Notes: a model not told the origin generated them from the letters alone. DNA of 64,000 bases from Sinorhizobium sp. B11 (GCA_039725955.1 CP091035.1:186001-250000); one strand, 5' to 3'; positions 43,245 through 52,498 are shown, counted from the first letter of the stretch. Numbers and translations: made by a program.

Positions 43245-43556
43245 ATGAGAACACCGCTGCTCGCCGATATAAGGCATGCAATAAGCTTTCTGTCCTCTCT
43301 GAATGAGATAGAACGCCGGTCCCTCGTCCTGCGGATCGTCGGTGAACTGGTGCGCCATCGCGAAGGCGTGCTCGGGCATTCACCCGCAGCCGACTGCATT
43401 TCGATCGACCGGCTCATCGCCGCCATGTCAACCGCAACCAGCGAAATCGCTGGCATGAACGATGACCACCTTCGGCTGCTCCTGGAAGAATGCGAAAACC
43501 TGGTGGCAGCGCTTCAGAGCATTGCAAAACAGCGCGCGGTGACGATCCTGCACTAA
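43245..43556 (+). CDS. Hypothetical 103-residue protein
   Basis: ATG at 43245 after GGGAGA, preferred over the in-frame start at 43185. Two or three helices: LLADIRHAISFLSSLNEIERRSLVLRIVGELVRHREG, SIDRLIAAMSTATSEIAGM, LRLLLEECENLVAALQSIAKQRA. No catalytic motif recognised. Function unknown; conservation is suggested only by composition. Confidence 0.65.
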   Translation: MRTPLLADIRHAISFLSSLNEIERRSLVLRIVGELVRHREGVLGHSPAADCISIDRLIAAMSTATSEIAGMNDDHLRLLLEECENLVAALQSIAKQRAVTILH

Positions 43557-43839
43557 CGCCGCGGTGGGCATCGACGGGTTTGGCTTCCAATCGCGCGCTC
43601 ATCAAAGATCTGCCGGCTCGATCCTCGTCGCCCCGCGGCGACCCCAACATTGAGAGTATCTTCCATTTTCTCCTGCCCTGGGTTCAAAAGGTGTCCAGCC
43701 GCGCGCGCGTCTCGGTCGACAAGCGCCGAGAACGCGGACAACCAAGAGAGGTTTGCGTTTGGTCCGCTAGCGTACAGGCATGCATCATTCGCGCGTTTGA
43801 AGCGTTTGCAGGTGATCATGACTTCTTGGGAGAGCTCAG

Positions 43840-44028
43840 ATGGCTGACGATACTGCCGCGCCGCGACCACGCCTGTCCACATCGGCCAAACAAAGACGGG
43901 AAGCTTTCGAGGAAACAGATCGTGTGGCGCGCAGCGCAGTGGAGGAGGAAAGCCGGCGCCGCAGCGAGAAGAGCGCCAAATTGAAAGCGGCAAGGCACCA
44001 GGCCCAACAGCAGGGCTCGGACCCATGA
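43840..44028 (+). CDS. Small charged protein (62 residues)
   Basis: MADDTAAPRPRLSTSAKQRREAFEETDRVARSAVEEESRRRSEKSAKLKAARHQAQQQG: a highly charged, mostly helical miniprotein with a Pro-rich start. GGGAG lies 11-15 bases before the ATG. Short relatives of this form occur in rhizobial genomes and are unassigned. A long minus-strand frame over this region is judged to be a shadow. Confidence 0.6.
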   Translation: MADDTAAPRPRLSTSAKQRREAFEETDRVARSAVEEESRRRSEKSAKLKAARHQAQQQGSDP

Positions 44029-44310
44029 CGGCAGGCAGCGCGGAAGGCTCGGCGGACGCAAAGATGCCGCCTTCAGGCGCAAGCCTTGCCGATGCCCTCT
44101 GCACAGGCGATTAGGCGGTGCGGGCATGGGGTATTTCAACACCGGTGACCCCAGCATTGCCGTCGCCGTCTTGAAGGCGCCTGGCTGAACCACACCTGCC
44201 AGCAAGGGATAAGATGCCACCGACGCGGCCGGGGCAATGCGCTGTCGGAGGCGGAAGGTGGCCTCAATCTTAGAGCGGCGATCCGAGTATCGCCTTGCAA
44301 AGGATGATTT

Positions 44311-47300
44311 TTGTTGCGAACGACCGATCAGACCGGGGGTGCCCCGCTTACACGAGACCCGGCCTTGGAACCACGTCCCCCCGCTGCATTTATCGCCGCT
44401 CGCCTTTTGGCCGCGGCAGAGCAATCCGAAAAAGGACTAATCTATGTTGCGTCAGGCGAGGGCAGCGCACGCGCAATCTTTGATGCGGTAACCTGCCTTG
44501 CGCCAGACCTGAAGCCTGTCTTCTTTCCTCCCTGGGACTGTCTGCCATTCGACCGGGTACCGCCCTCGCGGCAGTCGATGGGACGCAGAATGGAGGCGCT
44601 ATGGCAATGGGCGCACGGTGACGGATCAAGATTGCTGGTAACGTCGCTCGATGCGCTCCTCCAACGCGTGCCGCCTCAAGCGGTGATCGAGGCCAGCCGA
44701 TACGAACTCAGGGTGGGTGAGCCATTTGACCGCCTCGCGTTTGAGCGTTTCCTGCAGCGAACGGGCTATATAGAAGACAGTGTCGTTGATGATCACGGCG
44801 AATACGGCATTCGTGGCGAATTGATCGACATCTTCCCCGCCGGAGGGGAGCATCCTGTGCGGGCCCTGCTCACGCACGGGGATAGGATCCGGGAGTTGCG
44901 CAGCTATGATGCGCTGACGCAACGGACGCAAGGGAGTCTCAACGCGATCTCGTTGGGACCGGCCTCCGAAGCCATACATCGCGACGGGCAGCCCGAATGT
45001 ACCGAGAGTGCGCCGTCTCCATCGCAGTCCGACATCGCACGGCACCTGTTTGGTCTTTATGGCAACCTTCAAACTGCGTTCGACGCGCTCGGCGAGGTGC
45101 CAATGATCTTTGCAGCTGGTTCCGAGGCGCGCGCCGAACGTTACCTCGCCATCATCGATGACGCCAGGCAGGCCGAGCATGTTTTGCGCGGGGGGACGCT
45201 GGCAGAAGCACAATCCCTTTATCTCGACAAAAAAGAATGGCAGGCGGTGAGGAGCAAGGTCGCGCTACAGGAACTGGATCTTCGGGGCGGCGAGCCTCTC
45301 CCGAAATTCTTTGAAACGCCACGTCCCCGTCGGGCAGTTGCCGACTTCATCGAAACTGCGCTCGGCCATGAGCAAAAGATGGTGCTGGCAGGGCGCGGGG
45401 ATGTCTTCGACACCCTGCGCAGGCGCGCCGAACGGATCGGAAATCTCCGCGCCAGGCCCGTTCTGCAGTGGTCCGATGTTCAAAACGCCCCGCCTGGATC
45501 TCTGCTCACACTTGCCGGCGACCTGGAGCAGGGCTTCGCCTCCGCCGCCGATAATCTCGTCGTTATCGGACTTGGCGATGTCCTTGGATTGCGATCGCCC
45601 GCAGGCGCACAGGCGCTTTCCGAGCCCGAACTGCAACTGGGCGATGCGGTGGTTCACGAGGATCACGGGATCGGTATCCTGGCTGACTTGGAGAGCTTGC
45701 AGATTGATGGGCTGGTCCAGGACACAGCCCGGCTCGAGTATCGCGACGGCGCATCGATCCTCGTTCCGATGAAGGATTTCGGCAAGATCTGGCGATATGG
45801 CGGCCAGCCGGAGGCCGTGCCGCTCGACCGCCTACACACCGAAGCATGGGCCAAGCGCCGGCAGACGATCGCTCGCGATATCGCCCTTACCGCCCGCCAC
45901 CTGCGCCGTCTCCAAAAGCAGAGACAGGAGGCAAAAGCGCGTTCCTTCGTGGCTCCTCTTCGCGACTACGAGCAGTTCGTCTCTCATTTCCCCTACATTT
46001 TGACGCGCGATCAGTCTGAAGCCATCGATGCCGTCCTGACGGATCTCGCCTCGGGGAGGCAGATGAGCAGGCTCGTGTGTGGCGATGTCGGTTTCGGCAA
46101 GACAGAGATTGCGCTGCGGGCTGCAGCCGTTGTGGCGCTTTGCGGTGCACAGGTCGCCATCGTGGCGCCGACAACCGTTCTGGCGCGCCAGCATTTCGAG
46201 ACGTTCGAACGCCGTTTCGCGCGGACCGGGATCAGGGTCGCCATGTTGTCCAGGCTTGTGTCCAGGAAAGAAGCGGCAAGGATCAAGGCCGGACTGGCGG
46301 ACGGTGAAATCAACATCTTGGTGGCGACCCATGCGATCCTGGCGCGAGATATCAAATTTGCCGATCTCGCACTGCTGGTTATCGACGAGGAGCAGCGCCT
46401 GGGAACACGCGCCAAGCAGAAAATGAGTAATCTTTCGCCAGGGCTTCACCGGCTCACCATGTCGGCAACGCCCATCCCACGCACCCTCCAGGCTGCGATG
46501 GTTGGCCTACAGGATGTCAGCCTGCTGAACATACCCCCGGCGCGCCGCAGGCCCGTCAGGAGCCATCTCGTCGAGGCCGACCCAGTCGCCATGCGCACGG
46601 CGCTCCTGCGCGAGCACCGGCGAGGCGGGCAAAGTTTCGTCATCACCCCACGCATTGAGGATATCGATCATCTTGCCGGGATGCTCAAGGAGATCGTTCC
46701 CGAATTAACGGTCAGGATCGCGCACGGAAAATTGCATGCCACGGCCCTAGACCGGGTCGTGGTCGATTTCGCAAATGGCGACGGTAACGTCCTTCTGTCG
46801 ACCAACATCATCGAGAACGGCCTTGACGTACCTAGGGCCAACACGATCCTCATCTGGAACGCCGATCGTTTCGGTCTGTCTCAATTGCATCAGTTGCGGG
46901 GTCGGGTCGGTCGCGGCCAGGCGCAAGCCGTGGCCTATTTCTTGACAGAACCGCAGCATCAGATTGCGGAGGAATCCCGCCTTCGGCTGTCGGCCCTCGT
47001 CGAACACGATCGGCTGGGAGCGGGGCTGTCGATCAGCCTGCAGGATCTTGACATCAGGGGCGCAGGCGATCTAACCGGTGAGGACCAGGCCGGCCATATG
47101 AAGGCAATCGGCATCAGCCTCTATCAGAAGCTTCTCGAAGATGCGATCGCCGCAGCATCGAAGAGGTCGTCTTCGGCAAATGGGCCGGTTTCGACGGCGC
47201 TCGGCGAGAGCGCGTCGATACCCGCCGATTATATTCCCGATCCAACATTGCGCCTGAACGTTTATGCTCGTCTCGAAAAAGCGTCGTCTGTCGGGCAGAT

Positions 47301-47634
47301 CGATGAACTTGCAGAGGAGTTCGAGGATCGGTTCGGCGAGCTGCCCCCGCAGATCGTGACCCTCTTGCGGATTGCGAAACTCAAGACCGTTGCCCGAAAT
47401 TGCGGTATCGAAAGGCTGGAGGCCGGCCCGACAGGCCTGGCTGTCGGCTTTCGCGCCAGTCCCAAGCCCAGCCTTCTGAAGGTTCTGTCGCGCGGTAGGG
47501 ACGCTGCCTTGCATCCGGATCGCATCGTGTTTGCGACCCCGACGAATTCGGGCAATGAGCGAATTGCCTTTTTTGAGGATCTGTTTGCGCCTTTGATGAT
47601 GTCGCCACCGTTCGACAAGGCAGATTCTCGATAG
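44311..47634 (+). CDS. Mfd-type transcription-repair coupling factor / superfamily 2 helicase (likely paralogue)
   Basis: 1107 residues, full Mfd layout: UvrB-like N-terminus (FFPPWDCLPFDRVPPSRQSMGRRMEALW), RNA-polymerase-interacting domain near residues 440-510 (DAVVHEDHGIGILADLESLQIDGLVQDTARLEYRDG), helicase domains (Walker A DVGFGKTEIAL, DEEQ box VIDEEQRLGTRAKQKM, MSATPIPRTL, RGRVGRG), and a C-terminal D7 (DELAEEFEDRFGELPPQ). Compared with housekeeping Mfd the DEEQ motif reads DEEQRLG rather than DEEQRFG. The start is TTG 44311. Its accessory setting suggests a second copy, but the chromosomal copy is not in view. It probably couples stalled RNAP to repair. Confidence 0.9.
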   Translation: MLRTTDQTGGAPLTRDPALEPRPPAAFIAARLLAAAEQSEKGLIYVASGEGSARAIFDAVTCLAPDLKPVFFPPWDCLPFDRVPPSRQSMGRRMEALWQWAHGDGSRLLVTSLDALLQRVPPQAVIEASRYELRVGEPFDRLAFERFLQRTGYIEDSVVDDHGEYGIRGELIDIFPAGGEHPVRALLTHGDRIRELRSYDALTQRTQGSLNAISLGPASEAIHRDGQPECTESAPSPSQSDIARHLFGLYGNLQTAFDALGEVPMIFAAGSEARAERYLAIIDDARQAEHVLRGGTLAEAQSLYLDKKEWQAVRSKVALQELDLRGGEPLPKFFETPRPRRAVADFIETALGHEQKMVLAGRGDVFDTLRRRAERIGNLRARPVLQWSDVQNAPPGSLLTLAGDLEQGFASAADNLVVIGLGDVLGLRSPAGAQALSEPELQLGDAVVHEDHGIGILADLESLQIDGLVQDTARLEYRDGASILVPMKDFGKIWRYGGQPEAVPLDRLHTEAWAKRRQTIARDIALTARHLRRLQKQRQEAKARSFVAPLRDYEQFVSHFPYILTRDQSEAIDAVLTDLASGRQMSRLVCGDVGFGKTEIALRAAAVVALCGAQVAIVAPTTVLARQHFETFERRFARTGIRVAMLSRLVSRKEAARIKAGLADGEINILVATHAILARDIKFADLALLVIDEEQRLGTRAKQKMSNLSPGLHRLTMSATPIPRTLQAAMVGLQDVSLLNIPPARRRPVRSHLVEADPVAMRTALLREHRRGGQSFVITPRIEDIDHLAGMLKEIVPELTVRIAHGKLHATALDRVVVDFANGDGNVLLSTNIIENGLDVPRANTILIWNADRFGLSQLHQLRGRVGRGQAQAVAYFLTEPQHQIAEESRLRLSALVEHDRLGAGLSISLQDLDIRGAGDLTGEDQAGHMKAIGISLYQKLLEDAIAAASKRSSSANGPVSTALGESASIPADYIPDPTLRLNVYARLEKASSVGQIDELAEEFEDRFGELPPQIVTLLRIAKLKTVARNCGIERLEAGPTGLAVGFRASPKPSLLKVLSRGRDAALHPDRIVFATPTNSGNERIAFFEDLFAPLMMSPPFDKADSR

Positions 47635-47648
47635 TTTGAGGTAATGAC

Positions 47649-47918
47649 ATGGAGATAGTAACAGTGATCGGCTATGCGGCCTCTTTATGTTCGGTAGCAA
47701 GCTTCCTGCCGCAAGCGCTCAAGATCGCGCGCAGCCAGGAGACGGCGGCGATTTCGACGAGAATGTACCTTCTGACCGTTACAGGCTTTGCCTTATGGAC
47801 ACTGTTTGGTCTGCTCCGGAACGAGCTGCCGATCATCCTGGCAAACGCAGCCTGCTTCTGTCTCTCGACCTTTATACTTGGCGTCAAATTGCACGCGCGC
47901 ACAAAGCGCCGGCAGTGA
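47649..47918 (+). CDS. SemiSWEET family (PQ-loop) sugar transporter
   Basis: 89 residues with three transmembrane helices, the usual half-unit of a SWEET transporter that works as a dimer. PQ-loop motif: VASFLPQALKIARSQETAAISTRMYLLTVTGFALWTLFGLLRNELPIILANAACFCLSTFILGVKL, with PQ in helix 1 and the conserved ISTRMY before helix 2. It may move small sugars such as sucrose or glucose. GAGGT precedes the ATG at 47649. It lies between the mfd-type gene and the BNR protein, 14 bases after the former. Confidence 0.93.
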   Translation: MEIVTVIGYAASLCSVASFLPQALKIARSQETAAISTRMYLLTVTGFALWTLFGLLRNELPIILANAACFCLSTFILGVKLHARTKRRQ

Positions 47919-47934
47919 AAGCCGCATCGTGAGC

Positions 47935-49017
47935 ATGGAACACTACGAGATCTATCGCCGGGAGGGCCGATTTGCGGCCTGGCCGGCCAATTACGGAGCT
48001 TGGGCCTGGGACGCGGAAGTGCTTGCAGTGTTTGCCGCCGGATGGAAAGGTTCCCAGGGAAGATTGCATGCTCGAGACAAGAACAGCCCCTTTCCACCGC
48101 TTCAGGCCCGCAGTCTCGATGGCGGTCGTACATGGGAGATCGAGCCCTTCAACGCCATCATTCCCGGCGGCGAAAGCCTGTCGGCTGACGAGCATCTTTC
48201 TTCGCTGCTGAAGGCGGGAGTGCATTTCGATGGCGCCATGTTGGGGCCTCTTCAGACCCCGGTAAATTTTCTCGACCGGGAAACAATCGTCATGGCTGCC
48301 CGCACGGGGCTTGGCGGAAATGCGCTCAGCTGGTTTTACGTCAGCCGTGATCGCGGCAAACGCTGGGATGGCCCCTATGCCTTCAACGGATTGATGAAGG
48401 AAGGTCTTGCTGCACGCACCGACATCGTCGCTCTTTCGGAAAATCAAGCGCTGTTCATGCTGACGCGCGCCAAGGCTGACGGAACGGAGGGCGAGACCTT
48501 TTGCGCGGAGACGCGCGACGGTGCAAGAAGCTTCCGCCTGATCGGAACTCATGTCCGAAACCCCGACGGCTACGCGATCATGCCGGCAAGCGTCGGCCTT
48601 CCCGACGGAAGCATCCTGTCAATCCTGCGATGCGGGCACGGCGTCGACAGTCGCGGCTGGCTTGACGCCTATCGATCTTGGGATGGCGGCGGTACATGGC
48701 ATCGCTCGGGTACTGTCGTCGACAGCACGGGCAAGGGCGGAAATCCTCCCAGTCTGGCTATGTCGGCGGAGGCGCGCCTGTTTTTGGTCTATGGTGTCAG
48801 AGATCGGCCTTTCGGCCTGCGCCTGAAAACGAGTTCGGATGGCGGCAGGACCTGGTCTTTGGAACACATCATCCGCAACGACGGGCACCTGCCCGATCTT
48901 GGCTATGTACGTTCGATCCTGCGTACCGACGGAAGCCTCGTCTGCGTCTACTACTTCAACGAGGGCGACGAGCGCTATATCGCCGCTTCCATTATCGATA
49001 CGAGCGGGCTTATATGA
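47935..49017 (+). CDS. Sialidase-fold (BNR/Asp-box repeat) protein
   Basis: 360 residues without a signal peptide. Four Asp-box-like repeats S-x-D-x-G-x-x-W are visible: SLDGGRTWEIEP, SRDRGKRWDGPY, SWDGGGTWHRSG and SSDGGRTWSLEH, typical of a six-bladed sialidase/beta-propeller. Catalytic triad Args of true sialidases are not clearly set, so the role may be in glycan or exopolysaccharide binding or hydrolysis rather than sialic-acid removal. ATG at 47935; an in-frame GTG two codons earlier is possible. It follows the SemiSWEET gene after 16 bases. Confidence 0.85.
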   Translation: MEHYEIYRREGRFAAWPANYGAWAWDAEVLAVFAAGWKGSQGRLHARDKNSPFPPLQARSLDGGRTWEIEPFNAIIPGGESLSADEHLSSLLKAGVHFDGAMLGPLQTPVNFLDRETIVMAARTGLGGNALSWFYVSRDRGKRWDGPYAFNGLMKEGLAARTDIVALSENQALFMLTRAKADGTEGETFCAETRDGARSFRLIGTHVRNPDGYAIMPASVGLPDGSILSILRCGHGVDSRGWLDAYRSWDGGGTWHRSGTVVDSTGKGGNPPSLAMSAEARLFLVYGVRDRPFGLRLKTSSDGGRTWSLEHIIRNDGHLPDLGYVRSILRTDGSLVCVYYFNEGDERYIAASIIDTSGLI

Positions 49018-49038
49018 GATGCCGGCGCCGCGACGGGC

Positions 49039-49257
49039 TCACTCAGAACGCGGATCGGGACCTGCCCAGACGATACCTGAGCGAGTTCCTGTCGTGCCTT
49101 CCACGTGCCACTCGATCTGAAAGCCTATCCGTTCCAACGCAGCCAGAATGTCCGCCCGATGGCCCGCTCCCATGGCACCAAGGGTCGCATTCAAAGCGGT
49201 AAGCCCGCCCTGCCTGTAGATTTCGATATATTGGTCAATGATGATCGGTGCTTCCAT
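49039..49257 (-). CDS. Small hypothetical protein (72 residues)
   Basis: ATG at 49257 with GGGAG about 12 bases upstream and an EcfG-type promoter at 49309-49285. Sequence: IIIDQYIEIYRQGGLTALNATLGAMGAGHRADILAALERIGFQIEWHVEGTTGTR, helix-rich with a central Gly loop and a C-terminal strand. No family recognised. A longer start (49347) is not supported because it would run through the promoter. Convergent with the BNR gene. Confidence 0.62.
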   Translation of the reverse strand: MEAPIIIDQYIEIYRQGGLTALNATLGAMGAGHRADILAALERIGFQIEWHVEGTTGTRSGIVWAGPDPRSE

Positions 49258-49284
49258 TGCCGTCGCCACTCCCTTCGCTGCAAG

Positions 49285-49309
49285 AACACCCAACCGACAC
49301 GCAAGTTCC
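49285..49309 (-). promoter_or_regulatory. EcfG-type promoter candidate for the gene at 49257
   Basis: On the minus strand GGAAC (49309-49305), 16-base spacer, TGTT (49288-49285), 27 bases before the start codon. Confidence 0.58.
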
Positions 49310-49483
49310 AGGCCCCCCGTCATTCTGATGGTCGTGATGCTTCGCACCGAGCATCGAGGCTTACATCGACGGACGAACGAGCCAAAGGTCGCGTCCCCAG
49401 CGGGCCCGTGACGTCGCTATCTTCCGGGAGACAGCACTGCAATGTCTGCCATCGTACAGACGCTCATTCTAAGCCAAAGCCCG

Positions 49484-49508
49484 GGAACTCGATCGGTAAG
49501 AAAACGTT
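49484..49508 (+). promoter_or_regulatory. EcfG-type promoter, consensus, for the DUF2934-receiver gene
   Basis: GGAAC at 49484-49488, 16-base spacer, CGTT at 49505-49508, 31 bases before the ATG at 49540. Confidence 0.74.
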
Positions 49509-49539
49509 TGATAGCCGGATCAAAACAGGGATGGTACCG

Positions 49540-50073
49540 ATGAGCAACAATCGCAACGAATGGATCGCCGAGCGTGCCTATTCTCTCTGGGAAGACGCTG
49601 GCAAGCCCTTTGGCCAGGATGAGATCCATTGGCGCCAAGCCGTACTTGAGCGCGACCTCCTGGAAAAAACGCAGGCGTCCGCCGACGGCAGGGAAGTGAT
49701 AGAGCGTCCGAGGCTGGCGCTATCGCAAAATGAGCCACGCAGCGTCCTCGTTGTCGAGGACGAGCATCAGCTTCGCTACAATATTGTCGACTTTCTCGAT
49801 CAAGCCGGCTTCCGGACCCTGGAGGCTGCCAATGCCGATGAAGCGCTTGTCCTTCTGAAGAACAACGTCATAGACACGCTCTATACGGATATCGACATGC
49901 CTGGAAGCATGGATGGCCTTGGGCTCGTTGCCAAGGTGCGCACATCCTGGCCGTCGACGCGGGTAATCGTGACGTCAGGGCTGGTAAAGCTCTCGCATAA
50001 GGATGTCGCCGCCGGCGTCACCTTTGTCGCGAAGCCGACGGCGGGGCTGGAACTTCTAAAGCTGATGGCCTAG
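49540..50073 (+). CDS. DUF2934-receiver fusion protein
   Basis: 177 residues. The first 45 residues match DUF2934, a short Trp/His domain (NEWIAERAYSLWEDAGKPFGQDEIHWRQA). From residue 65 comes a receiver: VVEDE, phospho-acceptor Asp in YTDIDMPGSMDG, Ser in IVTSGLVK, Lys in FVAKPTAG. No DNA-binding output. The fusion suggests a phosphorylation-controlled adaptor. The upstream EcfG promoter is a consensus copy, so this signalling protein is itself a likely stress target. Confidence 0.86.
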   Translation: MSNNRNEWIAERAYSLWEDAGKPFGQDEIHWRQAVLERDLLEKTQASADGREVIERPRLALSQNEPRSVLVVEDEHQLRYNIVDFLDQAGFRTLEAANADEALVLLKNNVIDTLYTDIDMPGSMDGLGLVAKVRTSWPSTRVIVTSGLVKLSHKDVAAGVTFVAKPTAGLELLKLMA

Positions 50074-50146
50074 CAAAACAGCGTCAGCCATGACCGCTGC
50101 TTGCGAGCATCGAGATCTGTGGTTTCGGTGCTCACAAGCAACCCGC

Positions 50147-50437
50147 TCAGCGGCAGATGCCGCGCATCCCCTCTTTTCTTCCAGCAGGTGTCGCTGATCG
50201 AATGACAGGAGGGATATCGGGAAGCATACCGGCGAATGTATGCGGTCTCCTCCGGCGACAGTGACAACTCCACGTGGCGCAACCTTCTTCATGTCCCGAG
50301 AACCCGGACGCAGGAGCCGCGGTCGTCAGATCGGTTTGTGGCGCAGTCCCAATGCTGAACGCCCGGGCCTGATGCATGGGTCCAAGCATTGTCATCAACG
50401 CGGTTGCTAGGAGCAACTGATTGATCCTGGATAACAT
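50147..50437 (-). CDS. Possible secreted protein, frame uncertain
   Basis: ATG at 50437 after GAGG. A signal peptide MLSRINQLLLATALMTMLGPMHQARA is clear for the first 26 residues. The following frame becomes Arg-rich and unnatural, while another minus-strand frame (50070-50282) reads LSLSPEETAYIRRYASRYPSCHSISDTCW, which looks more natural. A frameshift is therefore possible. A GGAAC-N15-CGTT lies upstream at 50488-50465, one base short of the normal spacer. Confidence 0.4.
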   Translation of the reverse strand: MLSRINQLLLATALMTMLGPMHQARAFSIGTAPQTDLTTAAPASGFSGHEEGCATWSCHCRRRRPHTFAGMLPDIPPVIRSATPAGRKEGMRGICR

Positions 50438-50555
50438 CAGAACCCGTCCTCGTTCAGAAAACGCAACGACAGAGCTGGACTTGGTTCCAAGGGCGTCGCC
50501 TGCGTCTGACTAAACCGTGCGATTGGCGACCCCGCATTCGTTTTGGTCTTAAGGC

Positions 50556-50580
50556 GGAACAATGAGCCCAAATCGAGGTT
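50556..50580 (+). promoter_or_regulatory. EcfG-type promoter candidate for the secreted protein at 50619
   Basis: GGAAC at 50556-50560, 16-base spacer, GGTT at 50577-50580, 38 bases before the ATG. Confidence 0.6.
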
Positions 50581-50618
50581 GACACCTTGCAACCAACGCA
50601 AAACCCCTGGAGAATCAC

Positions 50619-50939
50619 ATGCGCACGAAAATCATTATCGCGTCTCTCTTCGCTCTCGGCCTTGCTGGTCCGGCCCTGGCCCAGTCCAATCCGGCGCCGA
50701 CAGGAGCCACCATCGACCGCAACACGAACGATGCCGGCGGCGGCGCGTCTAGCGACGTCAAAAAGCCCATGTCTACCGATAATACCACGACCGGCAGCAC
50801 TACCTCCAATGGTTCAGCCAAGGCAAACTGCAACGGCAACGAAGCCGCCAGCAGCACTGGCACCGGCAACCTGCAGACGCAGGGCGGCAGCAGCAACGCA
50901 ACGCCGATGGACGAGGCCTGCTCGGCCCACAACAATTAA
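50619..50939 (+). CDS. Secreted low-complexity Ser/Thr/Asn/Gly-rich protein
   Basis: 106 residues. Signal peptide MRTKIIIASLFALGLAGPALAQ (about 22 residues) followed by a disordered polar chain with many Asn, Thr, Ser and Gly (TTTGSTTSNGSAKANCNGNEA) and two Cys. GGAGA precedes the ATG. Likely periplasmic or exported; function unknown. Upstream EcfG-type site and downstream strong hairpin make it a complete transcription unit. Confidence 0.8.
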   Translation: MRTKIIIASLFALGLAGPALAQSNPAPTGATIDRNTNDAGGGASSDVKKPMSTDNTTTGSTTSNGSAKANCNGNEAASSTGTGNLQTQGGSSNATPMDEACSAHNN

Positions 50940-50946
50940 CGTGATC

Positions 50947-50977
50947 CAGCTGGAGGAGCAGCTTGCTCCTCCAGCTG
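50947..50977 (+). terminator. Strong hairpin terminator after the secreted protein
   Basis: Perfect 14-bp inverted repeat CAGCTGGAGGAGCA / TGCTCCTCCAGCTG separated by three bases, seven bases after the stop, followed by ATTTGCCTT. Only a weak T-run, so partly rho-dependent action is possible. Confidence 0.75.
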
Positions 50978-50978
50978 A

Positions 50979-51788
50979 TTTGCCTTCTCTCAAGGCCAGC
51001 GGCCACGCCCAAGCCTTCAGATCCTCGTTTCGATGTCATGAGCGCTGCCGGTTCGATCAGAGGCGCCTCCAGCCGTCACCCCACGCCCTTCATCGCTGAT
51101 AATAGAGCCGGACGGCTCTGGTCTCCGATGCTTGAGTGCAAGGAGGATCCATACCAACGCACGTCTCGGCCGGGCCCGAGTGACAAGCTATACGACTGCT
51201 GGCGAGGCACCGTCCAAAAGGAGCCTCGGCCGGGGCGCAAATACCCTGAACGAAGATCAAGGTCAGTCGGAAGAGCCACAAACCGTCATTGACAGTCATA
51301 CGAGTGAACGATGAAGGGATCACAAGGGCAACCCGGTTCGGCACGATTTAAACCCCCAGCGCTTATCTGCAGCCGCACTTCAGTCATCTGCGACTTGCGA
51401 TGCCCCCTGGCCGGGAGCAATGCCAGAGGGCATCTAGGTGGAGGCGACGCCGTATCGGACCGGAGGTCGGGAAGTGGGGGACCCATCGTCTCACGTGGAC
51501 GCAACCTCGGCCAGGACGACTTGTTCCCACTAATCCAAATGGAGCCAGGACAATCCCTGCCCGGATTTGCCCAGATAGCAGCGCGAGCCTTACACGACTG
51601 TGCTGAGCGATCAGTTCCCCGCCGCACGCTCAGGGTTGGTGCTGCCAATCTCAGAGGGGCCGCTCGTCAATTCGCCTGACGGCACGCACGCATATCGACA
51701 GCAGGATGATGAGGAACCTCGTCGCCAAACGCCATCAAGACCGGACATATTAAACGTATCCGGCATAGAAGCTAAAACAACGCCCCGC
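50979..51788. other. Long intergenic region without recognised gene
   Basis: About 810 bases with several overlapping open frames on both strands (for example plus 51311-51679 and minus 51286-51648), none with convincing ribosome sites, domain motifs or expression signals. It could hold a decayed gene. Confidence 0.45.
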
Positions 51789-52172
51789 TCAATGATCGCC
51801 AGAGCGAGGTTTGAACAGCGCAATCGCAATCTGATCCAGTGCGCTTGGTTTGGCGGAGAGGTAATAACCGCCGTACCGCTCCGGGATGTTGATTCCCAGA
51901 TGGGCAGTTGCGAAGACGAACGGAATCCAGGTCTCCTGGAGCCGCTCGGCGATCGGGAACACCAGCTCTCCGTCCAGTCTGATGTCGAGGATGGCGCCAT
52001 CAGGCGTAGTGGTATCGATCAGGGCGAGGGCGCTTTCAACTGACGAGGCCGGGCCGATGACGATTGCCCCGGCGCTTTCCAAAGCGCGTCGCGTCTCGTC
52101 GGCAATGAAGTAATCATCCTCGACAATCAGGACGCGCTTGCCGTCCAGAAGGCGATTGATTTCGGCGCCCAT
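51789..52172 (-). CDS. Single-domain response regulator, divergent FAT-type motif
   Basis: 127 residues. Receiver with VEDDY near residue 17, phospho-acceptor Asp in ILDIRLDGE (about residue 61), Thr in FVFATAHLG and Lys in LSAKPSA. The FVFATAH stretch around the conserved Thr resembles the FATGUY motif of receivers that work with the alphaproteobacterial PhyR cascade, though the Gly-Tyr part is changed. No output domain. No EcfG-type promoter upstream. Confidence 0.86.
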   Translation of the reverse strand: MGAEINRLLDGKRVLIVEDDYFIADETRRALESAGAIVIGPASSVESALALIDTTTPDGAILDIRLDGELVFPIAERLQETWIPFVFATAHLGINIPERYGGYYLSAKPSALDQIAIALFKPRSGDH

Positions 52173-52498
52173 TGGCTTTTAACCTCGTCTCGCTTTAGTG
52201 CTCGAATTTTCCAACTCGTACCGCAATCTCACCTTCTGTCCTTTACATCGCAGCCACAAGGCCGATAAGCGCCTAATCAGGAAAAGCGTAAGAAGTTCCT
52301 GCCGGGCCGGTGGGTGCGATGAGTGTGCGAGCCGCGACGGCCGGCATAATTCGATCCAGGCCCCTGACATACAGCAAGCGGGGCGCCGCGACAGCTCTGG
52401 CGCGCACCAAAGCAGTTTTCAAGCCGGCACCTAACGTTTTGCGACATGCCGATCCTCATCCGGCCCGCAAAATATCTCTTTGAACGCTTTGAGGAATG
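52173..52498. other. Intergenic region without recognised gene
   Basis: About 330 bases between two divergent receiver genes. No frame with a ribosome site and protein-like content. The minus-strand GGAAC at 52299-52295 has no matching -10. Confidence 0.45.

Noticed and set aside
43553..44104. 183-codon minus-strand open frame
   Set aside because: Covers two plus-strand features and intergenic DNA, Pro/Arg/Ala-rich, no ribosome site or motif.
50465..50488. GGAAC-N15-CGTT on the minus strand
   Set aside because: Spacer one base shorter than the 16-17 accepted for EcfG promoters, and the gene it would serve is itself uncertain.
51286..51679. Overlapping open frames on both strands
   Set aside because: No start signals, no motifs; random frames in GC-rich DNA cannot be told apart from a decayed gene.
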